DNA of 64,000 nt, from contig JACJWV010000010.1 in NCBI GenBank assembly GCA_020636915.1, positions 62,001 through 126,000 on the forward strand, in the 5' to 3' direction. Source of the stretch: Nocardioides sp. GTDB taxonomy: Bacteria > Actinomycetota > Actinomycetes > Propionibacteriales > Nocardioidaceae. Each line of letters opens with the position of its first letter. Position 1 is the stretch's first letter. The translations under genes and the position numbers were made by a program. The notes beneath the pieces were generated by a model. That model had not been told where the DNA came from. It ran no database searches and saw nothing but the letters and a program-made list of their open reading frames with translations. Below, piece after piece: positions 43,814-52,242 of the stretch.

Positions 43814-44133
43814 GGGTCCGACGGCCCCCCGAAAACCCGTCGCACCACTGGCCCCTGACGCGTACCGTCGGGGTCGGTCGGGTTCAGCAGCCGGCCCGGT
43901 GTGCCGGGTCCGGTCCTGCGCGTCGTACCCCGACCGGCGGCATACGCGCCTGTCAAGCGCGGGGGTTCGACTCCCCCTCCTCATCGGGGGCGGGCGGAGC
44001 GGGCGCACCGACGACCCGGCGCCAGCGGCCCGGCCGGTCAGCACGACGGCCGACGCCCCGTGCCGAGTCGTGTGCCCGCCCGTCCGCTCCCACCCGTCAA
44101 CCCTCCAGGCCCCGAGGAAAGGAGGCCAGCACC
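43814..44133. other. Gene-free stretch with tRNA-like relic
   Basis: No coding frame is supported here. At 43944-43984 the sequence resembles the 3' half of a tRNA: an anticodon-like arm GCGC-CTGTCAA-GCGC, then a textbook T arm GGGGG-TTCGACT-CCCCC. But there is no variable loop, no matching acceptor strand and no D arm. It may be a broken tRNA-Asp left by integration or deletion, or chance. Confidence 0.4.
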
Positions 44134-44808
44134 ATGTCCATCCGGAAGTTCCTGTTCCCCACGACCCTCACCGTCCACACCGGCGAGCGGGCGCTCGAGT
44201 ACGTCGACGGCACCTGCCGCCGGGTCCTCGAGCCCGGTCGGCACCGGCTGGCCCGGCGCGCGCAGGTGCGTCGCGTCCTCGTCCTCGACCGGGTCGAGAC
44301 CACCGCGCCGCAGGACGTCCTGACCGCCGACGGCGTGACCGTCCGCGTCACCGTGGCGATCCGCTGGGCCGTCTCCGACGCCCAGCGGTACGTCGAGAGC
44401 GCGGCCGAGCCGCTGACGTTCGTCTACCTCGCGGTGCAGGTGGCGCTGCGCGACGCGCTCCTCGACCTGACCGCCGAGGAGGTGGCCCGCCGGGCCCGCC
44501 GCACCCTGGGCGCGACGATCACCGACGCGGCCCGGGCGGCCGGCGAGCCGCTCGGTGTCGCCGTGCGCAGCACGCTGGTCAAGGACGTCGTCCTGCCCCA
44601 CGAGCTGCGCGCGGCGTACGCCGAGCTGGTCACCGCGAAGGCTCGCGGCCAGGCGCAGCTCGAGGTCGCGCGGGCCGAGACGGCCGCGCTGCGCTCGCTC
44701 GCGAACGGCGCCAAGCTGCTCGACGACCACCCGGGCCTGGCCCGGCTGCGCCTCGTGCAGGCGCTGCCGCCCGGCTCGCGGGTCGAGCTGGTCACGCCCG
44801 AGGCGTGA
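44134..44808 (+). CDS. SPFH/Band 7 domain protein
   Basis: A 224-residue protein with a stomatin-like SPFH domain. LDRVETTAPQDVLTADGVTV, RVTVAIRWAVSDAQRYVE, VQVALRDALLDLTAEEV and GVAVRSTLVKDVVLPHELR follow the slipin pattern. A C-terminal helix (ELVTAKARGQAQLEVARAET) would oligomerise. There is no membrane-spanning N-terminus, only a short hydrophobic start (KFLFPTTLTVH), so it may be peripheral. AAAGGAGG lies 9 bases before the ATG, the strongest ribosome site in the window. A terminator follows. Confidence 0.85.
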   Translation: MSIRKFLFPTTLTVHTGERALEYVDGTCRRVLEPGRHRLARRAQVRRVLVLDRVETTAPQDVLTADGVTVRVTVAIRWAVSDAQRYVESAAEPLTFVYLAVQVALRDALLDLTAEEVARRARRTLGATITDAARAAGEPLGVAVRSTLVKDVVLPHELRAAYAELVTAKARGQAQLEVARAETAALRSLANGAKLLDDHPGLARLRLVQALPPGSRVELVTPEA

Positions 44809-44820
44809 CCGCAGGCGCAT

Positions 44821-44855
44821 CAACGCCCCGGCTGCCAGAGGCGGCCGGGGCGTTG
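44821..44855 (+). terminator. Terminator between the convergent SPFH and HPPD genes
   Basis: CAACGCCCCGGC and GCCGGGGCGTTG form a perfect 12-base stem, 12 bases after the SPFH stop and 34 bases from the end of the HPPD gene. It could serve both strands. Confidence 0.8.
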
Positions 44856-44889
44856 CTCCCTCCCAGAAGGGAGATCGTGGGGCTCGGGC

Positions 44890-46083
44890 CTACAAGTTCC
44901 CCCGCGCCTCCTGCTCGCGCTCGATCGCCTCGAAGAGTGCCTTGAAGTTGCCCTTGCCGAAGCCCAGCGAGCCGTGTCGCTCGATGAACTCGTAGAACAC
45001 AGTAGGCCGATCCCCCATCGGCTTGGTGAAGATCTGCAGAAGGTAGCCGTCCTCGTCGCGGTCGACCAGGATCCCGCGCTTCTTCAGCTCCTCGATCGGG
45101 ACCCGCACCTCGCCGATCCGGGCACGCAGCTCGGGGTCGTCGTAGTAGGAGTCCGGAGTGTCGAGGAACTCGATGCCGTTGTCGCGCAGGATGTCGACGC
45201 TGCGCAGGATGTCGTTCGTCGCGAGCGCGATGTGCTGGCAGCCGGCGCCGTCGTAGAACTCGAGGTACTCGTCGATCTGCGACTTCTTCTTCGCGATCGC
45301 CGGCTCGTTGAGCGGGAACTTCACCCGGTGGTTGCCGCTCGCCACGACCTTGGACATCAACGCCGAGTAGTCGGTTGCGATGTCGTCGCCGATGAACTCG
45401 GCCATGTTCGTGAAGCCGAGCACCTTGTTGTAGAACTCCACCCACTCGTCCATCCGGCCGAGCTCGACGTTGCCGACGCAGTGGTCGACGGCCTGGAAGA
45501 GCCGCTTGGGGTGCCCCTCGCGCCGGGTCACCCTCGTACTGGCGGCGACGTAGCCGGGCAGGTAGGGGCCCGTGTAGCGGGAGCGGTCGACCAGCGTGTG
45601 ACGGGTCTCGCCGTACGTCGCGATCGCGGCGAGCCGCACGGTGCCGTGCTCGTCGGACTCGTCGTGCGGCTCGACCAGGATGGTCGCGCCCATCCGTCGA
45701 GCGTGCTCGATGCACTTGTCGACGTCGGGGACCTCCATCGCGAGGTCGACCACGCCGTCGCCGTGCTTGCGGTGGTGGTCGAGCACGGGGCTGTCCGGGG
45801 TGACGCCTCCCGTGAAGACGAAGCGGGCGCTGCCGGAGCGGAGCACGTAGGACTTGGAGTCGCGGCAGCCGTTCTCGGGGCCGCGGTAGGCCTCGAGGTC
45901 CATGCCGAGGGCGAGCTGGTAGAACGCCGCGGTCTGCGTCGCGTTGCCGACGACGAAGCAGACCGCGTCCTGCGCGGTCACCGGGAACGGGTCGTTGGCG
46001 GCGTCGTACTCCACCAGTCCGACCAGCTCCTTGAGCTGCTCGAGGGTCAGGTCGGCCTTGAGCTCATCGGGTGTGAGAGTCAT
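44890..46083 (-). CDS. hppD: 4-Hydroxyphenylpyruvate dioxygenase
   Basis: A 397-residue Fe(II) dioxygenase turning 4-hydroxyphenylpyruvate into homogentisate in tyrosine breakdown. The iron ligands are His in QAVDHCVGNV, His in AGCQHIALAT and Glu in VFYEFIERHG; FGKGNFKALFEAIE is the C-terminal gate helix. The ATG at 46083 starts the family's N-terminus (LTPDELKADLTLEQL). It is divergent from an Lrp-type regulator, which probably controls it. No other homogentisate gene is nearby. Confidence 0.93.
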   Translation of the reverse strand: MTLTPDELKADLTLEQLKELVGLVEYDAANDPFPVTAQDAVCFVVGNATQTAAFYQLALGMDLEAYRGPENGCRDSKSYVLRSGSARFVFTGGVTPDSPVLDHHRKHGDGVVDLAMEVPDVDKCIEHARRMGATILVEPHDESDEHGTVRLAAIATYGETRHTLVDRSRYTGPYLPGYVAASTRVTRREGHPKRLFQAVDHCVGNVELGRMDEWVEFYNKVLGFTNMAEFIGDDIATDYSALMSKVVASGNHRVKFPLNEPAIAKKKSQIDEYLEFYDGAGCQHIALATNDILRSVDILRDNGIEFLDTPDSYYDDPELRARIGEVRVPIEELKKRGILVDRDEDGYLLQIFTKPMGDRPTVFYEFIERHGSLGFGKGNFKALFEAIEREQEARGNL

Positions 46084-46110
46084 GGCGCGCAGCGTGCCGT
46101 CACCGAGCAG

Positions 46111-46143
46111 GTTGTGCAACAGTACGCCGACACCCTGTGCAAC
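46111..46143. promoter_or_regulatory. Paired operator half-sites in the HPPD-Lrp gap
   Basis: TGTGCAAC occurs at 46113-46120 and 46136-46143, 23 bases apart, which places both on nearly the same DNA face. The first is part of the near-palindrome GTTGTGCAAC. The 82-base divergent gap and the Lrp gene make them likely binding sites for that regulator. Confidence 0.5.
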
Positions 46144-46165
46144 TTGTCCAATCAAAGGTGGGGAC

Positions 46166-46642
46166 GTGGACGACCTGGACGGCAGGTTGATCGAGCTGTT
46201 CGCCGACGAGCCGCGCATCGGCGTCCTGGAGGCCTCGCGCCGCCTCGGCGTTGCGCGCGGGACCGTGCAGGCGCGCCTGGACCGGCTCACCGCGACCGGT
46301 GTGATCACCGGCTGGGGGCCCGATCTCTCGCCCGAGGCGCTGGGCTTCCCGGTGACCGCCTTCTTGAGCCTGGAGATCCGCCAGGAGACGAGCCAGGGCG
46401 GCCACGACCTGGTCGGCGCCCACCTGGCCGCGATCCCCGAGGTGCTGGAGGTGCACACGATCACCGGCGCCGGCGACATGTGGGCGCGGGTCGTCGCGCG
46501 CTCGAACGCCGACCTGCAGCGCGTCATCGACGCCGTGCTCGAGCACCCGGCGATCGTGCGGTGCTCCACCGTGATCGCCCTCGCGACCCAGGTGCCCTAC
46601 CGGGTGCGGCCGCTCGCGCGTGCCGTCACACCTGGTCGATGA
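46166..46642 (+). CDS. Lrp/AsnC family regulator
   Basis: A 158-residue regulator. The N-terminal HTH is RIGVLEASRRLGVARGTVQA, then RLDRLTATGVI; the C-terminal RAM domain (HLAAIPEVLEVHTITGAGD) binds an amino-acid effector. It is divergent from HPPD, so tyrosine or phenylalanine is a sensible effector guess. The GTG at 46166 follows GGTGGGG. Its end overlaps the convergent SHOCT gene by 17 bases. Confidence 0.9.
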   Translation: MDDLDGRLIELFADEPRIGVLEASRRLGVARGTVQARLDRLTATGVITGWGPDLSPEALGFPVTAFLSLEIRQETSQGGHDLVGAHLAAIPEVLEVHTITGAGDMWARVVARSNADLQRVIDAVLEHPAIVRCSTVIALATQVPYRVRPLARAVTPGR

Positions 46643-47198
46643 TCGCGGCCCGCCGCCGGTCGTGCTCGTCGGCGGTGATGACGCCCTCGTCGCGCAGCGC
46701 GGCCAGCTCCGAGAGTCGCTCGGCCACCGACCGCGTGCGGACGGGCTCCGGGTCCGGCGCGGGAGTGGCCGGGGCGGTCGCCGGCGGCGGGCGGAGGCTG
46801 GCGGCGAGGTACGTCGCGTCCAGCCCGTCGTCGCTGAAGAGCGCCATCTGGGTGGCGACGTCGGGGTCGAGACCGCTCTGTCGCGCGAGCTTCTGCGCCG
46901 TGCTCACCCGCCACGCGATGGTCGCGCCGGCGACGAGCAGGCCGATGACCAGGAAGGCCACGAAGATGCCCTCGAAGCCGCTGCCGGACGAGGGGTCGTC
47001 CGGCCAGTTCGCGACCCACTTCCCGTTGATCTTCGTGCAGGTGGGCGGCACGCCGCCGTGGGCGGCGGCGCGGTCGATGCACTGCTGGAGGCCGTCAGCG
47101 CGGGCCGGGGCGGCAAGGAACAGCGTGGTGAGGAGCAGCGTGGTGAGGGCGGCAGGAGGAACCGTCAGGACGGCCAGCCGTCCCCCGAGACGAGACAT
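46626..47198 (-). CDS. Exported/membrane SHOCT-domain protein
   Basis: A 190-residue protein with an N-terminal signal (VLTVPPAALTTLLLTTLFLA, cleavage near APARA), a short two-Cys loop (LQQCIDRAAAHGGVPPTCT), one membrane helix (IFVAFLVIGLLVAGATIAW) and a C-terminal SHOCT motif (LSELAALRDEGVITADEHDR). SHOCT ends are short oligomerisation helices found in many membrane proteins of unknown role. I start at ATG 47198; the frame extends upstream only into the repeat region. Confidence 0.75.
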   Translation of the reverse strand: MSRLGGRLAVLTVPPAALTTLLLTTLFLAAPARADGLQQCIDRAAAHGGVPPTCTKINGKWVANWPDDPSSGSGFEGIFVAFLVIGLLVAGATIAWRVSTAQKLARQSGLDPDVATQMALFSDDGLDATYLAASLRPPPATAPATPAPDPEPVRTRSVAERLSELAALRDEGVITADEHDRRRAAIIDQV

Positions 47199-47293
47199 GG
47201 CGCCACGGTAGCCCAGGGCGGCGCCCCGCGCCGGTGATCGCCGACGTGCCCGCCCGCGCCGCCAGGCGGCGTCGCTGGCGCCCGCGACGGCCC

Positions 47294-47375
47294 GCCCGGG
47301 ACGACGAATCCCGCGCCGGGACGACGAACCTTTGTCGTCCCGCCCCGCAATTCGTCGGCCGGCCGACAAAACCCG
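47294..47375 (+). repeat. Palindromic repeat family, copy C
   Basis: Third copy of the ~82-base element, with the inner stem CGGGACGACGAA/TTTGTCGTCCCG and the closing palindrome GTCGGCCGGCCGAC fully kept. The middle arms (CCCGCGC and CCCCGCA) pair poorly, unlike in copies A and B. It lies between the SHOCT gene and the end of the IclR gene. Confidence 0.8.
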
Positions 47376-47399
47376 GCCCGCCCGCCGCCTGACGACCCC

Positions 47400-48044
47400 T
47401 CAGCGGAGGCGGGCAGCGACCTCGGCGGCGGCGCGGAGCACCCGGGGCGCGACCAGGTCGGCGTCGATGTCCCCGATGGTGACGATGCCGATGCTCGCCT
47501 CGAGCCCCTCGACGCCCAGGACGGGGGTCGCCAGCCCGCGGGCGCCGGGCTGGAGCTCGCCCTCGGTCACGGCGATGGGCCGGGCCCCCGCCGCACCCGG
47601 CCGGCGGCCGAGCAGGATCGCCCGGCCCGCTGCACCCCGGTCCAGCGGGTGTCGCGAGCCGACCCGGTAGCTCACGTGGAAGTCCGTCCACGACGGCTCG
47701 ACCACGGCGAGCGCCAGCGCCTCCTCGCCGTCGGCCACGGTGAGGTGGGCGGTGCACCCGAGCGACTCGGCGAGGTCGCGCAGCACGGGGACCGCGAGGT
47801 CGCGCAGCACGGGTTGGACCGCCGAGGCCAGGTGGAGCACGCCGAGCCCCAGGTGCAGCCTCCCGCGGGCACCACGACGCACCAGCGCGTGCTGCTCGAG
47901 GGTGCTCACCAGCCGGTGGACGACGGTGCGGTTGACGTCGAGGCGTGCGGCCAGCTCGGTCACCGTCAGGCCGTCGCCCGCGCCCGCGAGCACCTCGAGG
48001 ACGCGCAGCCCGCGATCGAGGGTCTGGGAGGTCTCGGCCGGCAC
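47400..48044 (-). CDS. IclR family transcriptional regulator
   Basis: A 214-residue regulator. The N-terminal winged HTH is GLTVTELAARLDVNRTVVHR, then LVSTLEQHALV; the C-terminal effector domain shows GCTAHLTVADGEEALALAVV and GSRHPLDRGAAGRAILL. It is slightly short, with the usual Cys/Ser effector residues not obvious. Leaderless start: TACGCT lies seven bases before the GTG at 48044. The gene after it on the same strand is upstream in transcription (helicase), 20 bases away. Confidence 0.87.
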   Translation of the reverse strand: MPAETSQTLDRGLRVLEVLAGAGDGLTVTELAARLDVNRTVVHRLVSTLEQHALVRRGARGRLHLGLGVLHLASAVQPVLRDLAVPVLRDLAESLGCTAHLTVADGEEALALAVVEPSWTDFHVSYRVGSRHPLDRGAAGRAILLGRRPGAAGARPIAVTEGELQPGARGLATPVLGVEGLEASIGIVTIGDIDADLVAPRVLRAAAEVAARLR

Positions 48045-48063
48045 GCTCGCGAGCGTAGCGACG

Positions 48064-49851
48064 TCAGGACGACCGCCGCACCGCCCACTCGCGGATCCGG
48101 TCGATCCGCTCGTGCAGCTGCTCGGCCGTGGCCACGGCCGCGGCGGGCCCGCCGCACTCCTTGCGCAGCGCGGCGTGGGTGATGCCGTGCGCCTGTCCGG
48201 TGCGGTGGTGCCACGCGGCGACCAGCCCGTTGAGCTCCCGGCGCAGGATGGCCAGCTGCTCGTGCGTCGAGACCTCGGCGACCGTGTCGGGCTCCGGCGC
48301 CGCAGCCGCCTTCTGCTTCCTGGCCCGCTCGCTCTGCCGGTGGTGGAGCAGCTCGCGCATCTGGTCGGGCTCGAGCAGCCCCGGGATGCCGAGGAAGTCC
48401 ATCTCCTCCTCCGACCCCACGTGCACCTCGCCGGAGTGCCCGAACTCGCCCCCGTCGTAGAGGACGCGGTCGAAGCGGGCCTCCGAGCCGAGCGCCTCGA
48501 AGGAGAGCTCGAGCTCCGCCGACGCCGCCTCGGTGGCGTTCGCCTGGGCGAGCAGGTCGTTCTCCGCGGCGAAGATGTCGCCCTCGTCGTTGATCCGGCG
48601 GCCGAGCACGTGGTCGCGCTGCACCTCCATCTCGGAGGCGAAGCCGAGCAGCGAGGGCACCGACGGCAGGAAGACCGACGCGGTCTCGCCGCGCGTCCGG
48701 GCACGCACGAAGCGGCCGACGGCCTGGGCGAAGAACAGCGGCGTCGAGGTCGTGGTCGCGTAGACGCCGACCGCGAGGCGCGGGACGTCGACCCCCTCGG
48801 ACACCATCCGGACGGCGACCATCCAGCGCTTGTCGTTCGCGCTGAACTCGCTGATGCGCTTGGAGGCCAGCTTCTCGTCGGAGAGCACGACGGTCGCGGC
48901 CTCGCCGCTGATCTGCTTGAGCAGCTTGGCGTAGGCCCGCGCGGAGTCCTGGTCGGTCGCGATCACCAGCCCACCCGCGTCGGGCACGTGGCGCCGCACC
49001 TCGGAGAGCCGGCGGTCCGCGGCCTCGAGCACCGACGGCATCCACGAGCCCTGCGGGTCCAGGGCCGTGCGCAGCGCCTGGTTCGTGAGGTCCTTGGTCA
49101 GCGGCTCACCGAGCCGGGCCGCGATCTCGTCGCCGGCCCGGGTGCGCCACTGCATCTCGCCGGAGTAGGCCAGGAACAGCACCGGCCGGACGACGTGGTC
49201 GGCGAGGGCGTGCGCGTAGCCGTAGGTGAAGTCCGCGACCGAGCGCGGGACGCCGTCGTCACCGGGCGCGTAGCTCACGAACGGGATCGGGTTCACGTCG
49301 GAGCGGAACGGTGTGCCGGTCAGCGCCAACCGGCGGGTGGCGGGCTCGAACGCCTCGCGGATGCCCTCCCCCCACGAGAGCGCGTCCCCGGCGTGGTGCA
49401 CCTCGTCGAGGATGACCAGGGTCTTGAACCGCTCGGTGCGGATCCGCATCGCGAGCGGGTTGACCGCGACGCCGGCGTAGGTCACCGCGATGCCGACGTA
49501 CTCCTGCGACGTCTTCCCCTTGCCGGCGGCGTACGTCGGGTCGATCGGCATGCCGGCGCGGGCCGCCGCCTCGGCCCACTGCAGCTTGAGGTGCTCGGTC
49601 GGCGCCACGATCGTGACCCGGTCGACGATCCGCCTCCCGAGCAGCTCGGCGGCCACCGTGAGGGCGAACGTGGTCTTGCCGGCGCCCGGGGTCGCGACGG
49701 TCAGGAAGTCGCGCGGATGGGCGTCGACGTACTGCCGCATCGCCGCTGTCTGCCACGCGCGCAGCGAGGTCGCCGTCCCCCAGGCAGCGCGCTCCGGCCA
49801 AGCCGGGGTGAGCGCGTGCGGGCGGGGGTCGGCCGAGGGCCGATCCGTCAC
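48064..49851 (-). CDS. DEAD/DEAH-box (superfamily 2) helicase
   Basis: A 595-residue helicase. Motif I is VATPGAGKTTFALTVAAELL, motif II is ILDEVHHAGD, motif III is LALTGTPFRSD, motif V lies in RMVSEGVDVPRLAVGVYATT, and motif VI is AQAVGRFVRA. A helical C-terminal extension (~440-595) is specific to this actinobacterial group. It is related to type III restriction/UvsW-like translocases, but no nuclease or methylase adjoins. The GTG at 49851 overlaps the DUF3039 stop by four bases, a coupling seen widely in actinobacteria. Confidence 0.87.
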   Translation of the reverse strand: MTDRPSADPRPHALTPAWPERAAWGTATSLRAWQTAAMRQYVDAHPRDFLTVATPGAGKTTFALTVAAELLGRRIVDRVTIVAPTEHLKLQWAEAAARAGMPIDPTYAAGKGKTSQEYVGIAVTYAGVAVNPLAMRIRTERFKTLVILDEVHHAGDALSWGEGIREAFEPATRRLALTGTPFRSDVNPIPFVSYAPGDDGVPRSVADFTYGYAHALADHVVRPVLFLAYSGEMQWRTRAGDEIAARLGEPLTKDLTNQALRTALDPQGSWMPSVLEAADRRLSEVRRHVPDAGGLVIATDQDSARAYAKLLKQISGEAATVVLSDEKLASKRISEFSANDKRWMVAVRMVSEGVDVPRLAVGVYATTTSTPLFFAQAVGRFVRARTRGETASVFLPSVPSLLGFASEMEVQRDHVLGRRINDEGDIFAAENDLLAQANATEAASAELELSFEALGSEARFDRVLYDGGEFGHSGEVHVGSEEEMDFLGIPGLLEPDQMRELLHHRQSERARKQKAAAAPEPDTVAEVSTHEQLAILRRELNGLVAAWHHRTGQAHGITHAALRKECGGPAAAVATAEQLHERIDRIREWAVRRSS

Positions 49852-50129
49852 TCGCCGGACCCTGACCCGCCGCTGCCCTTGCCGGCGTCGTCCTGGAGCG
49901 ACTCCCAGACTTCCTTGCACTCGGGGCACACCGGGAACTTCTCCGGCGCCCGGCTGGGGACCCAGACCTTCCCGCACAGGGCGACGACGGGGGTGCCCAT
50001 CACCATCGCCTCGGTCAGCTTGTCCTTCTCCACGTAGTGGGAGAACCGCTCGTGGTCACCCTCGTCGGTCGGGACGGTACGTCGGTCCTCGCGGACCTCG
50101 GTGTCTGTCGAGAAGCCGATGGTGGTCAC
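49848..50129 (-). CDS. DUF3039 zinc-ribbon-like protein
   Basis: A 93-residue DUF3039 protein. HERFSHYVEKDKLTEAMVMG precedes a metal-binding pattern, ALCGKVWVPSR then FPVCPECKEVW, with three to four Cys. A Gly/Ser-rich tail ends it. TACCCT seven bases before the GTG at 50129 suggests a leaderless mRNA. It is translationally coupled to the helicase, so it may be its nucleic-acid-binding partner; that is inference. Confidence 0.82.
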   Translation of the reverse strand: MTTIGFSTDTEVREDRRTVPTDEGDHERFSHYVEKDKLTEAMVMGTPVVALCGKVWVPSRAPEKFPVCPECKEVWESLQDDAGKGSGGSGSGE

Positions 50130-50192
50130 GGGCCCCAGGGTACGGCACCGAAACCGCTCGACACCCCGGTCCCGGTCGGGTTCACTCCTGCC

Positions 50193-50930
50193 GTGTTCCC
50201 CGACGTCGCTCCCGCCCACCGACCTCCACGCCTGCTGGTCGCGGTCGCCCATCCCGACGACGAGACCTTCGGCTGCGGCTCGGTCCTCGCGCACGCCGCG
50301 AGCCTGGGCTGGGAGACCACGGTGCTGTGCGCGACCCGCGGCGAGGCCGGTGAGCCCGCGCCGCGGTTCGACCTCGGTGGCCGGCCGCTGGCCGAGCACC
50401 GCGAGCGCGAGCTGCTCGAGGCCGCGCAGCTGCTCGGGGTCGCCCGGGTGGTGCTGCTCGACCTCGTCGACTCGGGCATGGACGGCGAGCCGCCGCCCGG
50501 GTCGCTGTGCGCGGTCGACCCCGCCGCGGTCACCGACGCGGTGCGGACGGTGACCGCGGACGTCGACCCCGACGTCGTGGTCAGCCTCGACGCCGCTGAC
50601 GGCCACCGTGACCACCGCCGGATGCGCGACGCCGCGGTCGCGGTCGCGGCCGAGCGCGGCGTCCCGGCGTACCTCCAGGCGCTGCCACGCAGCCTGATGG
50701 ACCGGTGGGTCGCCCACATGACGCAGGCCCGGCCGGACATGGCGCACCTGCAGTACGCCGAGCTGGGCACCCCCGACGACCAGGTCTCGCTCACCCTGGA
50801 CAGCGCTGCCCACCTCGCCGTCCGCGAGCAGGCGATCGCGCTGCACGCCTCCCAGACCTCGCCGTTCGAGGGGCTCCCCGCCGACCTGCGGCGCGACTTC
50901 CTCGCCGTCGACCACCTGGTGCGCGCCTGA
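50193..50930 (+). CDS. PIG-L family deacetylase
   Basis: A 245-residue zinc-dependent N-acetylglucosaminyl-deacetylase fold. The metal motif VAHPDDETFGCGS and the distal DGHRDHRRM His pair are intact. Relatives include MshB and Mca of mycothiol metabolism, and sugar or antibiotic deacetylases; the substrate here is not clear. The GTG at 50193 begins the conserved part. It is divergent from DUF3039 with a 63-base gap. Confidence 0.85.
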   Translation: MFPDVAPAHRPPRLLVAVAHPDDETFGCGSVLAHAASLGWETTVLCATRGEAGEPAPRFDLGGRPLAEHRERELLEAAQLLGVARVVLLDLVDSGMDGEPPPGSLCAVDPAAVTDAVRTVTADVDPDVVVSLDAADGHRDHRRMRDAAVAVAAERGVPAYLQALPRSLMDRWVAHMTQARPDMAHLQYAELGTPDDQVSLTLDSAAHLAVREQAIALHASQTSPFEGLPADLRRDFLAVDHLVRA

Positions 50931-50956
50931 GCAGCCCGGGATCGGGCCGCGGTGGG

Positions 50957-51514
50957 TCAGTTGAGGTCGGGGTCGATCGGGCGGGTGGAGTGCCAGGCGA
51001 GCTCGCCGGGCTGGCGGCGCATCACGTCGCGCCAGAGGTCGGTCGGGTCGAGCCGGAAGACGTCGGCGACCTGGGAGGGAACGACGTACCAGCTGCCCTC
51101 CTCGATCTCGCCGACCAGCTGCTCGGCGCCCCAGCCGGCGTATCCCGCGAAGATCCGCAGACCCTCCAGGCTGCCCTCGAGCAGCTCGAGCGGGGTGTCG
51201 AGATCGACCAGGCCGAGCCTGCCCTCGACCGCCCGGAAGCCGACGGGGACGTCGTCCTCGGCTCGCAGCGTCGCGACCGCGAGTGCGCCCTGGGTGCTCA
51301 CCGGGCCACCCTGGAAGAAGACCTCGGGCTCGGCCACCAGCTCGTCCCAGCCCTCGAGGATCTCGGCCACCGGCACCCCCGAGGGACGGTTGAGCACGAC
51401 CCCGAGCGCGCCCTGGTCGTCGACGTCGAGGAGGAGCACCACGGTGTCGGCGAAGTTGGGGTCGAGCAGGGCAGGCGTCGCCACCAGGAGCATGCCCGCC
51501 CGCGCCTGGGTCAT
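50957..51514 (-). CDS. YqgE/AlgH family protein
   Basis: A 185-residue YqgE/AlgH (UPF0301) protein: AGMLLVATPALLDPNFADTV, VVLNRPSGVPV, FFQGGPVSTQGALAV, IFAGYAGWGAEQLVGEIEEG. The family has a simple alpha/beta fold and no confirmed activity. The ATG at 51514 gives standard length. It converges with the PIG-L gene. Confidence 0.9.
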   Translation of the reverse strand: MTQARAGMLLVATPALLDPNFADTVVLLLDVDDQGALGVVLNRPSGVPVAEILEGWDELVAEPEVFFQGGPVSTQGALAVATLRAEDDVPVGFRAVEGRLGLVDLDTPLELLEGSLEGLRIFAGYAGWGAEQLVGEIEEGSWYVVPSQVADVFRLDPTDLWRDVMRRQPGELAWHSTRPIDPDLN

Positions 51515-51546
51515 GGCTCCATCATGGCCCATCGCCGGGCACTCGT

Positions 51547-51582
51547 GGGGTGGTACGCGGGGTGGTACGCGGGGTGGTGCGC
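51547..51582. repeat. Three tandem 12-base repeats
   Basis: GGGGTGGTACGC occurs twice and GGGGTGGTGCGC once, directly in tandem, between the yqgE start and the next gene's end. No function is visible. Confidence 0.8.
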
Positions 51583-51683
51583 GGACGTACGACGGCCCCG
51601 GAGCCGGTGCGGTGGAAGCGGTGGGAGGACCGCTGGGAGGGAGGGTGCACCGACCCCGGGGCCGTGCGTCGGGGCGCGACCGG

Positions 51684-52217
51684 TCAGGCGGCCGCGAGCG
51701 CCGCCTTGAGGCGGTCGAGCAGCCCGCTCTGCGGGCTGCGGCGCGAGGTCGGCACGCGCACCGGGCGGTAGGTCGCCCGGGCACGGCTCTCGATGGCGGC
51801 GCCGACCCGCACGGCGGAGGCGTCGGGGGCGCTGGCCCGGCCGGCCATCATGGCCAGCAGGATCCGCTCCTTGGCGACGGACTTCTCCATCGCGTCCGCC
51901 ATCGCGGCGTCGGCGGGCTGGGCCCGGTGGTGGTCGACGATCGCCAGGACGCCCGGCAGCTCGTCGGCGGCCGCGTGCCAGGCGGCCACGACGGCGTCCT
52001 CGAGGTCCATCGGCTGGCGCATCAGCTCGCGCTCGATGCGGCCGGCCAGGCGGGTGTGCCAGCGCAGCTGCAGGGCGCCGAGCAGCGCGAGGTCGTCGCC
52101 GAAGGTCTCGGCGACGCCGTCGACGTCCGTCGGCAGCAGGCCGTCGCGGCGCTGGTCCGCCACGGCGATCACGTCGCGGAGGATCTCTCCGCGGGAGTGG
52201 AACGACGTCCAGGTCAT
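51684..52217 (-). CDS. Conserved-looking helical protein of unknown function
   Basis: A 177-residue protein that I do not recognise. It is rich in Ala, Arg, Glu and His and predicted helical throughout (for example DDLALLGALQLRWHTRLAGR, DEIPGV-like ELPGVLAIVDHHR, AAMADAMEKSVAKERILLAM). There is no signal peptide or membrane helix. GAAGGAG precedes the ATG at 52217. The upstream region is full of GTACC/GGTAC dyads shared with a divergent TetR gene, so it is probably repressed by that regulator. Confidence 0.7.
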   Translation of the reverse strand: MTWTSFHSRGEILRDVIAVADQRRDGLLPTDVDGVAETFGDDLALLGALQLRWHTRLAGRIERELMRQPMDLEDAVVAAWHAAADELPGVLAIVDHHRAQPADAAMADAMEKSVAKERILLAMMAGRASAPDASAVRVGAAIESRARATYRPVRVPTSRRSPQSGLLDRLKAALAAA

Positions 52218-52242
52218 GGGTGTGCTCCTTCGGGGGAACTTA

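Noticed and set aside
43944..43984. Functional tRNA-Asp
   Set aside because: No acceptor, D arm or variable loop can be drawn; kept only as a relic.
48064..49851. Helicase as part of a restriction or phage-defence system
   Set aside because: No methylase, nuclease or specificity gene adjoins, and the DUF3039 partner is a common actinobacterial chromosomal neighbour.
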